Assembly: GCA_019279435.1 (NCBI GenBank)
Contig: JAAALK010000283.1
Location: 63,966,642 to 64,030,641 of the forward strand
Length of the DNA stretch: 64,000 nt
From: Zizania palustris
Taxonomy: Eukaryota; Streptophyta; Magnoliopsida; Poales; Poaceae
Direction of reading: 5' to 3'
Shown here: positions 36,560 to 46,906 of the stretch, one piece after another
Position numbering within the stretch: position 1 is the stretch's first letter
How the letters are laid out: each line of letters opens with the position of its first letter
The notes under the pieces: generated by a model
Databases searched by the model: none
What the model was told of the DNA's origin: nothing
What the model saw: the letters and a program-made list of their open reading frames with translations, nothing else
Position numbers and translations under genes: made by a program

Positions 36560-37175
36560 TTTTGCCGAGTGGTACACTCGGCAAAGCCACCTGCAGTGCA
36601 CAGAAACGTGCCACGTGGCACGTTTCTGTGCACTCTGGGGAGGCTTTGCCGAGTGCCTCCACGTGGCACTCGGCGAAGGGGGTGTGCCGAGTGCCACGGG
36701 GGCACTCGGCGAAGCCCCACGCGCCACGTGCCCCCCCTCCCCCGAGCCCCCTTCGCCGAGTGCCCCCCGTGGCACTCGGCACACCCCCTTCGCCGAGTGC
36801 CACGTGGGGCACTCGGCGAAGCCCCCTCGCGCCACGTGCCCCCCCCCCCCGAGCGACCTTCGCCGAGTGCCCCCCGTGGCACTCGGCACACCCCCTTCGC
36901 CGAGTGCCACGTGGAGCACTCGGCAAACCGCGTTAACGCCCCCGCCAGCCGTTAGCCGGCCTCTTTGCCGAGTGCTACGCGTGGCACTCGGCGAAGTCTA
37001 TATTGCACTCGGCAAAGACTTCGCCGAGTGCCCGATAAAATGCACTCGGCGAACCCCCACGTCGGCGACAAGGCTAGTGCCGAGTGGGGTTCACCGAGTG
37101 TGGCACTCGGCGAAGCCTTTGCCGAGTGCATTATGGGCTTCGCCGAGTGCCCTAGACACTCGGCAAATCCCTGTA
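36560..37175. repeat. Right subterminal repeat array of CACTA-2
   Basis: Roughly twenty copies of TTTGCCGAGTGC or GCACTCGGC-type motifs in both orientations, embedded in GC-rich DNA. Two adjacent blocks (about 36650-36730 and 36760-36930) are partial inverted or direct copies of each other, sharing CACGTGGCACTCGGCGAAG-like segments. All open frames here come from the repeats. Confidence 0.9.
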
Positions 37176-37189
37176 TTCCCGTAGTGCAT

Positions 37190-38429
37190 GTTTGAGCTAG
37201 ACCGTTTCTCCCCTTATTTCGTTTAGCTTTTTATAAAAAAAATATGCTAAGAACCACAACATTTAACTAAAAGAAATATTTGGAGTCCAGTGCACTTCAA
37301 ATACCGGCCGACTGTCTATTAGTTTTGTAAATTTTTAAAAAATACATACATATTTGAATTTTTTTTTTAAAAAAATATTATTATTTTAAAAAAATTCGAG
37401 ATTAATTGACCAAGACAGACTTGACTCTCACTGGCTCGTTGCACCATATATACCTGCTCTCAATCTCACGTACATGAAAAATGAAAGCACTTGTATGGAG
37501 TGGCACGACCGGACGGATATCGAGCTGACCTGTGCTATCTAAGCACCAGCTGCACCACCGTCCAACTCGCCGGCCGGCCGGATGGACGGGCGGCTGGCCG
37601 CTGGCCGGCCATGTCTTTTCACGTCAAGCGCCAGGGCTGATAGCGATCACAGAGAGAGGCCAGTCAGAGGAGGACTGATAGAGTTAGCTAGCTGCTGCAC
37701 ATATATACTTTGCTGGTTGACACGACGCGTCAATCGACGACTGACCGGCGCGTCCGCGCGCGGTCTCCTGTACTAGCTACTACGTGACCGACCGGCCGGC
37801 TGCTGGCCGCCCATTGCAGTGTACGTACTAGCCTCTAAGCTTTTCACGTAGCAGCAGAACCTGCAGAAGCAGCACATATAGCGTGAGACAAAGCTCGTTG
37901 TGGGGGCCGGGGCCCTGGCGCGTCGCGGGGCGGCCGGCTGGCTGCGTGTGCCAAAGGCCGGCCTCTCCCGCCTCGGTTGCCGAGCGCGCGAGCTGCGTTG
38001 GCCGGCTGCCGCAGCTCGGGCCCCGCCGCCGGCCGCGCGCGAGTGCGCGTCGTCGTATCCTGTGCCGTACCGGTGCTGAGCTTTGGCCGGCCACTGCCAT
38101 TACTTCTCTTGTTGATCCTGTGCATCAGTAGCGCACAGTGCTGCGCGCATGCACTGATGCACTACCTAGTGTTCCCTAGCTTCTCGCTGCTTGATTTGCT
38201 CGTTCCGTTACGTTCCACCTCGTGCGGGCACTCTCGCGCCCGGAGTGTAGTAGCGCCCATGCTTGCTGTTTCCCGGCCCATCCATACATGCATCCAATTG
38301 TTCGATCATGTCCCCCTCTGTGTGTGTTCTAATCTTGTGCGAGATCAAACCCTAGCTAACTCACTTCGTAGTTCGTACGCGCCATGCAAAGCAGAGGGTA
38401 CATGATATATGCAATTTGATCTTAGGAAA
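37190..38429. other. Intergenic DNA with a GC-rich patch, no gene supported
   Basis: AT-rich to about 37450, then mixed, with a GC-rich patch at 37880-38110 containing GCCGGC palindromes. Overlapping open frames on both strands in that patch reflect composition, and none has a recognisable domain. It could be a remnant of a gene promoter or 5' region, but I see nothing that shows it. Confidence 0.45.
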
Positions 38430-39480
38430 ACGTGGGTTCGCCGAGTACCATACTCTGCAAAGTCCTGATTTACACTTGACGAATGAACTTGGCAAACAAC
38501 ACTCGACAAACCCGTTGTCAGTAAATAAGAAATTCATTGAGTGTTTTTTACCGAGTACTTGATGAACCCATCGTCGAGTGTCGCGTTGGCTTCACCGAGT
38601 ATTCCACGTGGCACTCGCCACATAAAAGTATAAAAATGCCTAATAGACGGGGTGACGTGACGACTACTTCGTCGAGTGCTACGATGAGCATTCGGTGAAA
38701 CCACGAATTCGACAATGCCCCGGGGCACGCCACGTGTCCACGCATACGGACCAACACATGGTGTGCCCCTGAGTATTGCTAGATTCGTGGTTTCACTGAG
38801 TGCCATGTAAGGCACTTGACGAACCATGCTTAGGAAACTTACAAAGGTTGCTAGAATACATAAAATTGTGCTAGGCGTGATTTTGTGCGTTTGAAGGTGT
38901 CTCTAAACATCATATGTGATAACTTTCTTAAAATATTTTTAATTTTGTCACAACATATATATATCATATCATAACACCATGACAAGTATCATGTTTTTTA
39001 GATATCAATTGATTTTTTTTAGAATTTAAAAAATGTTAAGCTCTACATCGCCAATCGAGTGTCGTAACCTAAATTTTTCACATTTTCTGTACAATTAGTA
39101 GTAAAGGACTAAAAATAGACTCAATAACATGAATATGATTTTTATAAAAATTTTGGTTTCATTCACTTATAGTTCAAATTCGACCTATTTCTATTTAAAT
39201 CACACAAACACACTTAATGAATTAAAAAAAAAGCAAAATGACCCCAAAAATGTGAACTTTTTACAAGGATAAATATATGTTTTACTTTTGAGCGTAGAAA
39301 AATATTCAAATTTAAACCAAGCTAAAAATACCACATGAGCGCAAAATAGGATACCAAGATTTTGCCAAGTGTCGCGGTGTTTGCCGAGTGTATTTTATGA
39401 TGGCACTCAACAAATATTCAATTAGACAAGAGTTTTTGTTTACCGAGTGTTTCATGTGGTAATCGATAAACTATAGATTT
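38430..39480. mobile_element. Degenerate remnants of a CACTA element of the CACTA-2 type
   Basis: Eroded TTCGCCGAGTACC / CACTCGCC-type motifs cluster at 38430-38825 and again at 39360-39475 (TTTGCCAAGTGTCGCGGTGTTTGCC-like). Between them is AT-rich DNA. No intact terminus or coding region remains. Many more mismatches per motif than in CACTA-2 mean an older insertion. Confidence 0.6.
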
Positions 39481-39810
39481 TTTTGAGTAGAAAAACGCTC
39501 ACAAACTTCATGACACTGGTCAAATTACCTGCTCCCGTAGCGGTAGCTTGCTAGCTATAGCTATTATTGTTGATCGATGTGGAGCTAGCTGAGGCCGATC
39601 GACGATCCGCGATATGATACTGCAGAGACGGCATGCATGCGTACGTGGTTTATGCCTCATCAGTGACATATATACTTGTTCAATCCACTTGGGCGTCGAT
39701 ATATAATTGATGCCACCGATCGAGACGATAAGATCATGCATCGCCATGCATGGCCTAGCTAGCGATCGACTCGTAGACTCGTCTAGCTAAACGATTCGAG
39801 ATCATTCACC

Positions 39811-39986
39811 GACTACAGAGGGCAGTCAGTCTCTCAGCGCCGTCCGATTTTAATCAGATGGGCGTGCTAGGGAGGCTTCGCACCGGTGGGACTCACTGCG
39901 CAGGAAGGTTTCGGAGAGAGAGAAGGAGGTTTCGCACCGTCCGATCAAGATCGGACGGCTGCGAAGCCCGACTGCCCTCTGCAGTC
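39811..39986. mobile_element. MITE-like element, family unassigned
   Basis: 176 bp with inverted ends: GACTACAGAGGGCAGTCAG at the left, and GACTGCAGAGGGCAGTCGG as the reverse complement of the right, followed on both sides by an inner inverted block GCCGTCCGAT. The triplet ACC flanks both ends (39808-39810 and 39987-39989). No coding capacity. A 3-bp duplication would fit CACTA or Harbinger types, but the ends match neither. Confidence 0.55.
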
Positions 39987-40163
39987 ACCCCTCCAACTGC
40001 AGAGGAACCGCTCTCCAGCTAAACACGCATATATACATTATTATTGCTGCATATACTCAGGGCAGCTGATCCAGCCCCTTAATTTGAATGGATTAATAGC
40101 ATCCTTTAGAGGGAAAAAACAACGTTAATTACTGAGTTCGCGCGTAGGAAACTGAATCTTGCA

Positions 40164-41093
40164 CGGGACCATTCCTAGGCCAGGGCGAGAGGGGCAACCG
40201 CCTAGGGCCCACGAAAGTTAAAAGCCCCCAATTTTTATATATTTATATAGCTTATAACCCATTTGTTGAATAACCCATTACGCAAAACACAGGCGACATA
40301 AAATCTGCAATTTGGAAATTTGGCCAGGCGGGCCAATGCCCTAGGCCCTAGCCCAAAGCTCAAATGCTTAATGCAGCACGCCAGGACCCATCAATACAGG
40401 AAATGCAAGCCAACCCAAGCTAGGACCCACCAACGCAGCAACGAAGACATGCAGCCATGCCCTCACGCCCGACGCTCGTGTCCCGTGCGGCATTGATTTC
40501 GTCCAAAATTTCCAAAATAATATTGGGTTTTTTACTTAACTCAAAAATCATGAAGTCTTTTGATGATATGGAATTAAGAAAATGTTATACTGAATTTGTG
40601 GAAACTTTTTATCAAAATAGATCATCTTATGTTGATCTTGATGATCTTTCTTATGAAATAAGAGTCTTGCAAATGACTTTGCCAAATGATCATATGTCTT
40701 CTATTGAGATTTTTTAGTTTGTTAGAAAAGTAGATTGTTATCCAAATATTTTAATTGCTTATTAAATATTATTTACTATACATATGACTATGGCATCAGC
40801 TGAAATAAGTTTTTCAAAGTTAAAACTGTTGAAGAATTATTTAAGGTCAACAATGTCACAAGAAAGATTGAATGGTATAGCTACTTTATGCATAAAAAAG
40901 ATACGTTAGATCAGATTAATATAAATACTATTATCGATGATTTTGTATCTAGAAATGTAAGAAAAAATACTTTCGGTAAGTAATATAGCTATGAGTCTAT
41001 GATTAGTTTGTTTTATTTACAAGTGATTGAAAATAGATCGAAGGGTACTTAATTTTTTTGCCTAAGGCCCCTGAAATACTAGGAACGGCCCTG
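40164..41093 (+). mobile_element. Small hAT element with perfect 8-bp target-site duplication
   Basis: ATCTTGCA occurs at 40156-40163 and 41094-41101. The ends are imperfect inverted repeats: CGGGACCATTCCTAG at the left against CAGGGCCGTTCCTAG (reverse complement of the right), the CAGGG form being typical of hAT. About 930 bp. Carries only the 3' part of a transposase gene (next entry). Confidence 0.85.
40550..40975 (+). pseudogene. hAT transposase C-terminal fragment (dimerisation domain)
   Basis: Plus-strand translation from about 40550 reads MKSFDDMELRKCYTEF and, after a stop near 40716 and another near 40760, continues through ASAEISFSKLKLLKNYLRST and MSQERLNGIATLCI, which is the conserved hAT C-terminal dimerisation motif. 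The zinc finger and catalytic core are absent. At least three stops. Non-functional. Confidence 0.8.
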
Positions 41094-41358
41094 ATCTTGC
41101 ATTTACGCGAGGCCGCTAGCTCGTGCACGAGAAAGCACGTATCTCAAGGCAAAACAGGCGGCCACGATCATAATTCGTTGCATTAGTTATATATTCAGTT
41201 GGTATCTCTCACACACAAATTCTGTACGGGGCTGAGCACCATTTTTAGATTTAGACACGTGTATTATATTAAGTGGACTAGAAAATAGAAAGTATTTGAG
41301 TGTAGTAAGGAGTAATAAAGTATAAGGATATTATTAGTACTTTACATGTAAAAACTAC

Positions 41359-41853
41359 TGTTGGCGTAAAAGATTACGCTAACCGGTTTCTGTAGAAAAG
41401 AAACTAACAAACGAAGTATTTGAGAAAAGAACTGTTCTAAGCCTCCGGAAGGATAATAACTTAGAATAGTTCGAATGTGTGTATTGAATAACTTGTATTC
41501 CTTTTTTATTACAGGGTTAAACGGGGGGTATTTATAGGCCCAAACATTAAGGAAAAGACCTATTTACCCCTCTGTTACAACCGACATAGTGGAAACTATT
41601 CGGCTCCCTTAATAGGGCTAAAATGGTAAAAGACTAATCTAATGAGAAAGAAGATAAGTCTTCCATCTTAGCTGGCAGAAAAGATCTTGAAAAGCCTTAG
41701 TTCGAAGATGTACTCCGAACCAATGCCTATCTTCGTACTTCGAACTTGACTCCGGGTATCTTCGAAGATGATCGTCTGGAAACCTTCGAATCCGCTGTCT
41801 GCCTTTATGTTGCTTCGGCAATAACCCCGAAGATGAGATATTTTCCCCCAACA
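41359..41853 (-). repeat. 3' LTR of the Tat element
   Basis: Plus-strand ends TGTTGGCG…CCCAACA. A minus-strand TATAAATA-type box lies near 41528-41536. Just inside, at 41854-41866, is a purine-rich minus-strand tract (GAGGGGCTAC) that serves as polypurine tract. Confidence 0.95.
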
Positions 41854-42182
41854 GTAGCCCCTCGAATACGCTTCTCCGTTTAACCTGTAACGTTAGGAGA
41901 GCAGTATACGGAAGGAAAAAATAACCAAACATAGGGGTTATTGGTTTTTTAGTTCATCTCCGAAATGCATGAAGATATAAACTCCGAATCAGTCTTAGGA
42001 TAATTGCTTTTCGAACTATCTTAGAGCCGACTCAGGAAGTTCGAAAGTCTTTTTAGACTTAGAGAAAATAGCCGTTAGTTTTCTGTTTCTAACGGAAACT
42101 GTAGCAAGCGCTAATCTCGGAGAGAAGCAATGGCAGGAATGCGAAACGACATGGACTAACGGTAAAAAAGTGAAATCTAGGC

Positions 42183-42190
42183 TATAAATA
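42183..42190 (+). promoter_or_regulatory. TATA box of the antisense accessory gene
   Basis: TATAAATA on the plus strand, 119 bp upstream of the accessory gene's ATG at 42309 and 330 bp inside the LTR. It faces away from the LTR and against the polyprotein, so the accessory gene seems to have its own promoter. Inferred from motif and spacing. Confidence 0.6.
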
Positions 42191-42308
42191 GAAGGCCTAG
42201 AACTTACCCGGTTACCTTTTCACCGCTTTCTCGCAATCAAACACTTTTTAGCCCCTTGAGTCCTTTGAGCCCTAGCTTCCATTTCCTCAAAGCAATCCAG
42301 CGATCGCA

Positions 42309-45300
42309 ATGGTGAAGACTAAGGGATCTGCACCTCCGTCGGCCTTGGCCCGGCAGCAATCGGCTGCAGCAGCAGCGGCGGCAGCGTTGGCGGCGGCACC
42401 TCCGGCACCGGCAGTGACATCCATGGCGGCAGGAGGGAGAAATCCCCAAATCGTCGATGACCAAGGTCTCTGCCCGCCATCGACAAAATACTTGGATCAA
42501 TCTTTCCAATTGGGGCCTTCTACCTGTAAGAGAGAGTCATTGGCAATCGCAGCAGGAGGGAAAATTAGTGCCGGAGTCATGATCCGGAAGCCAGGCAAAG
42601 AAATGATTCCGTCGCCAAGACCCGGAGAAGTAGTTGTATTTGAAGCCTTCTTCGAAGCCAGCTTGGGCCTTCCTGCAGTAGACTTCCTGGCGGAGGTACT
42701 TGATATGTTCCATGTAACCCTCCCCCAATTATCTCCGAATGCAGTAGCTAGACTGGCTATCTTCGAATGGGCGCTGAGAGCCGAAGGTTGTGAGGGGAGG
42801 GCAGAGATCTTCGCTGCACTACATAGAGCAACATGCCAACCAAAGACCTTCGTAGGCCCCGGAGGTGAAAAAGTAGTAGTATCCTTCGGTAGTATCAACT
42901 TTAGGCTTCGAGATGAGTATGCCCTTCAGTTTCTTGCCAAGGCCATCAATGCAAGATGGTATACTGATTGGGTTCTGAGATGGTTCTATGCCGAAGTTGG
43001 GGCAAGCAGTCCTTTGGCTGGACCCCTTAGAGAAATCCAATTCCGGAAGGAGGCCTTAGTGCAGCCCAACGAAGGTCAACTCGAAGCCCGCCTCAACCTG
43101 CTTCAAAAGATTAGCCGAAGGTTAAGCATGCGAGATTTAGCCGAAGAATTCCTCGGCCTGCAAATTTCTCCGCTGATGGCCAGTTGGCCTATCGTCTTCG
43201 AGGATGATTCGGAAGGCGGTCTCCGCAAGATTAACTTGACTTCGAGCCCTGCAGGTAACTTCGAAATCAACATGTATTATACATATTTACTTCGAAGAAA
43301 GACTAATTTGATTTATTTATTTTTTAGCTTCTTCAGCCCCTATTACTTCAGAGCAAATTATAAGGGCTTCGGAGAAGATTTTGGGTGCCCCAACTCCGAC
43401 TGAAAAAGAATGGAGAGTTAAATTGGTCGGGAGTTGGGAGAGGTTTAACAGAGTATGGGGAATGCTGGAGATGACTCCGCCCCCTCTGATGGACTGGGTG
43501 CCTTCGGAGAAAGGACCCAAGAAGAGGATAGCCGAAGCTAGGACTTCGAGCTCCGCAAAGACTCCAGTGAAGAAGGTGGCTCGGAAGCCAAAAAATCTCG
43601 CACCTTCGAATCCTGCACCTTCGAATTCAAGAACCTCAATCTCCGATTCTAAAGAAGATGAAGGTAAACTATTAGTGAGGTTGATTGATGAAGATGCGGC
43701 TCAAAAAGATATTCACATTGGAGATACTGCAGGTATGACGGAGTCTCAGGCTAATATTGAAGAAGTGAGAACTCCGGATGCTCAAGAAGAAGAACAAATC
43801 GAAGCCCCTGCGGGTGAAGGTGAAGTTGAGGTTGCTACAACTTCAGTTTTGGATGAAGGGAGGACTGCTCAAGGAAATACTCCGGCAGTTGAAGTTTTAA
43901 CTTTGGATTCAGACGAAGACCTCACCTTTGATCCTCTGAGCAGTCCGGTGCTCGATCGCCCCCAGAATGCCGAAGGTAAACTTCGCATAATTCTCTTATT
44001 ATTTTCTGCGAAATTATACAATGTATAATACCTTTGCTTTTGCAGAGCCCCCTTCTGTAGAAGTACATCGCGAAGATCCAACTCAAGGGCCTTCGACAAC
44101 TTCGGAGCCGCACCCGGAGGTCGCTCAACAGGGGCCTGGAAGGGGTAAAAGACATATAGAGCCTCTCCCTGCTCAAGGATCAACTTCGTCTGAATCAACA
44201 GACGAAAGTCAATCTACTGAGGGGGGGCCATCTACCGAAGCTCCAAGGACCTCAGGAGAACGCTCCGGAGCTTCGCCAAGCAGGAATGACCAAGAGGATT
44301 CGGCAATGCTCCCTCTTTTAACTCCTTTTTTGGAGCAAAGAACCGGGCTTCGGACTCTGCTCAAACCTTTAGGTCGAGTCAGTCGCGAAGTCGGGGAGAC
44401 AGAGCTGGTAGCAATTTTAAGCAAGGCGAAGAGTTCGGAGCTAAACGTTGCTATGGAACGAGCAGCCTACCAGGTACGGAACACCTTCGAACCAATAGCA
44501 AATTATACATGAATAGTTTCTTACTTCAGTTTTTTCTTTTCTTAGCAAGCGGTCTTGGCCCGCGCTGCAACTTTATCAGGCGAAAATGAAATTGCTCAGC
44601 TTCGGGAAGAAAATGAAGCTCTTAAACGCAACTTGTCTTTCTCCGAAGCTAGAGTGGTTCAAATGGATAATGTGATTTCGACGGAGCGTAGGGCCAGACA
44701 GGGCTTGGAGGCTGCAAATAAAGAGCTCGAAGCAGAAAGAATCGTGCTTCGGGCGGAAATCGAAAGGGTGCGGTTGGAGCATGCTAATGCTGGGTCCGAA
44801 CTTGTGAGGCTCCAAGAGGAAGCTAGCCAACTCCTAAATCAGAAGAATACTTTAACTACGGAGAATGCTAGAATTTCTGGAGTTCTAGCAGAAACGACTT
44901 CGAGCAAGGATGCATTAATCGAAGAAAAGCTTAAGTCCGAGAAGGTAGCTACGGAAGTCATAGAACAGATGCTAGGTGTTCTGGAGTACTTCGGTACTAC
45001 CGGATCACTTCCTTCAAATGACAACGTCACTCTGCTGCGCCGGTTAAAAAGGATCCAAGGAGCAGCGAAGCAAATGAAGACGGCAGGCATTCGTTACGGA
45101 GAACTCTCCGGACAAGTGTCTGCCCTCGAACTACTTCGTTACTACGAGGACATGGGCCGAACAATCACTCCGAGCGCAGAGGGCCCTATTACATTCGACG
45201 ACGAGCGGCTTCTAACTCCTTCCGAAGGCGTAACTGCTGCCTGGCAGGCCTTTCAAGCTTCATGGAGAGCCGAAGGTCGCACTGCGATCAAGGCTTGGAT

Positions 45301-45936
45301 CGACGAAGGCCAACGCCAGAAGCAAGTTCGGAACCAAGCCTCAAGCAGTCAGCCTCCTCCGAACCCGCAGGTTTAGGAATAATTTAGGATTTTTGACTAT
45401 GTAAAACTTCATGCTTGTAAACATTTATCAATGAAAATCTTGTGTCATATTTTTAGGCTTTGCCTCTTATGGAAGACATCGAAGTGTTAGAGCTTAACGA
45501 CGAACTTCGCTCATTATGGAACACCTTCGAACTTCTAAAGACTTACAAGCGTCCTCGATTTCTAATTCCTCGAGATGACTCCGGCGTAATTGCGCCTGAA
45601 GTAATCAAAGACGTATTGTCTTATATTAAAGAGGAAGAAAAAGAGGTTAACGTAAACACTTCATCTTCTGAAGACACTATTTGGTCTGAAAACGAAGATG
45701 AGGTTCAAAATAAAAGATTTGAAGATCTTGGAAGCTGGGAAAGAAGCCCCGAACGGCTTCGAACTTGGGCCGAGCTTCAACAAGAACAGAAGGATTTTAG
45801 AGCTTCGAAGGGGAGCAAGAGAGTTAAACGCAAAGTTATTAGGACTCCCGGGGCCGGAACTAGTCGTTCCACACCTAGCTCTAGAGACCGAAGAGGTCTT
45901 CGATTCCTTCTTGGTATAGATACCAATTTTTCATAA
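42309..45936 (+). CDS. Antisense accessory protein of the Tat element (Transposase_28-type), five exons, 1108 aa
   Basis: Function unknown. Exons 42309-43254, 43328-43975, 44046-44473, 44546-45370, 45457-45936 join in frame; the four introns are GT-AG and 70-86 bp long. Exon 1 carries the 'putative gypsy-type transposon' domain (Pfam Transposase_28), recognisable by VVFEAFFEASLGLP, LPQLSPNAVARLAIFEWAL and RWFYAEVG-like sequence (residues ~105-230). Exons 2-3 are low-complexity, acidic and Ser/Pro-rich. Exon 4 is a long predicted coiled coil (LREENEALKRNLSF, ANKELEAERIVLRAEIERV). Exon 5 is mixed-charge with a basic C-terminus. If the exon-4 donor is not used, a TAG directly follows at 45374. 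Similar antisense ORFs are known in Tat elements such as maize Grande; that the spliced frame is open over 3.3 kb while pol is broken suggests recent constraint. Confidence 0.8.
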
Positions 45937-46355
45937 TGTAATCTGTAAACACGTTCGTTTGAATAATGAATACCGATTTAAAATTGTCTCCATATTTACT
46001 AGCCCCTCTTTGGGGATAAGCAACTTCGAAATGTATTCAAAGATGGTTATGCGCAAAGAAAAACTTCAGAGTACAATTTTTTTGGGGGTTCGGAGCCCCT
46101 CTGTAATTTAAAGACCTTTTATAATCTTATAAAATGTCTTCGACTATTTGTAGTCGGAAGAATGGCAATTTAGTACCTTTGTCACTTTGGACTGTATTAA
46201 CAGATATTCGAAGCTCATGGCTCAAATTTTGTTTTGCTTTAGCCACCTTCGGTTTATTTTTGCGATTTCTATCGAACCAATGGTTTGGAGTTTGCAATGG
46301 TCTCTTTGGACTCTTTTTACGGATGTCTACCAGCCAATGGCTTGGACTCCGTATA
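45937..46355. other. Non-coding spacer after the accessory gene
   Basis: No gene. Contains imperfect, diverged pieces of the 119-bp repeat that follows (TTTGGCCACCTTCGGC-like segments and TGGATCC-type pieces), suggesting an older array edge. Confidence 0.5.
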
Positions 46356-46713
46356 TTTTGGCCACCTTCGGCTCTTTTTACAGATACTTCGCACCCGGAG
46401 GCTGAAAATCTATTTTATTTAAAGTCCTTAGACTCTTCTATGGATCCTAACAAGCCGGAGCCTGGAATCCGTAGGTTTTGGCCACCTTCGGCTCTTTTAC
46501 AGATACTTCGCACCCGGAGGCTGAAAATCTGTTTTATTTAAAGTCCTTAGACTCTTCTACGGATCCTAACAAGCCGGAGCCTGGAATCCGTAGGTTTTGG
46601 CCACCTTCGGCTCTTTTACAGATACTTCGCACCCGAAGGCTGAAAATCTGTTTTATTTAAAGTCCTTAGACTCTTCTACGGATCCTAACAAGTCGGGGCC
46701 TAGAATCCGTAGG
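46356..46713. repeat. Three tandem copies of a 119-bp unit in the Tat element
   Basis: Units start at about 46356, 46476 and 46595, each beginning TTTTGGCCACCTTCGGCTC and ending near GAATCCGTAGG. The first unit has one extra T. The copies differ by only a few substitutions. The array lies between the two convergent genes (accessory gene end and integrase end). Confidence 0.9.
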
Positions 46714-46906
46714 TTGGCGGAGCCACTGAACCAATTGGTTCGCAGTCAGCCCCTTGGGTCTTTGCGAAAATTGCTTGGCTCTACTATCATCACCGTCCTC
46801 CTAATGCGTCCATCAGGAGTAAGGGATGTTCGAAGGGCAAAACAGGTTTCGACCCTTATCTTTATTTATAGAAAAAGGAAGTGCTACAAGTGATTACAAG
46901 GAGGCC

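Larger units (their letters stand above)
27871..37186 (+). mobile_element. Full-length CACTA (En/Spm) element CACTA-2
   Basis: 9316 bp bounded by a perfect 3-bp duplication CAT (27868-27870 and 37187-37189). Terminal inverted repeats: CACTACCGGAAAACAG at the left and CACTACGGGAATACAG as the reverse complement of the right. Both ends carry arrays of TTTGCCGAGTGC repeats. In order inside: left array, AT-rich spacer, second repeat cluster, GC-rich leader, long hairpin, TNP2 transposase (30561-34030, broken once), TNPA-like gene (34135-36249), right array. This is the arrangement of an autonomous element; only the transposase lesion argues against present autonomy. Confidence 0.95.

Noticed and set aside
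36560..37175. CRISPR-like or gene-like array of regularly repeated short motifs
   Set aside because: The motif occurs in both orientations with irregular spacing and lies inside the terminus of a CACTA element; the open frames follow the repeats and have no domain.
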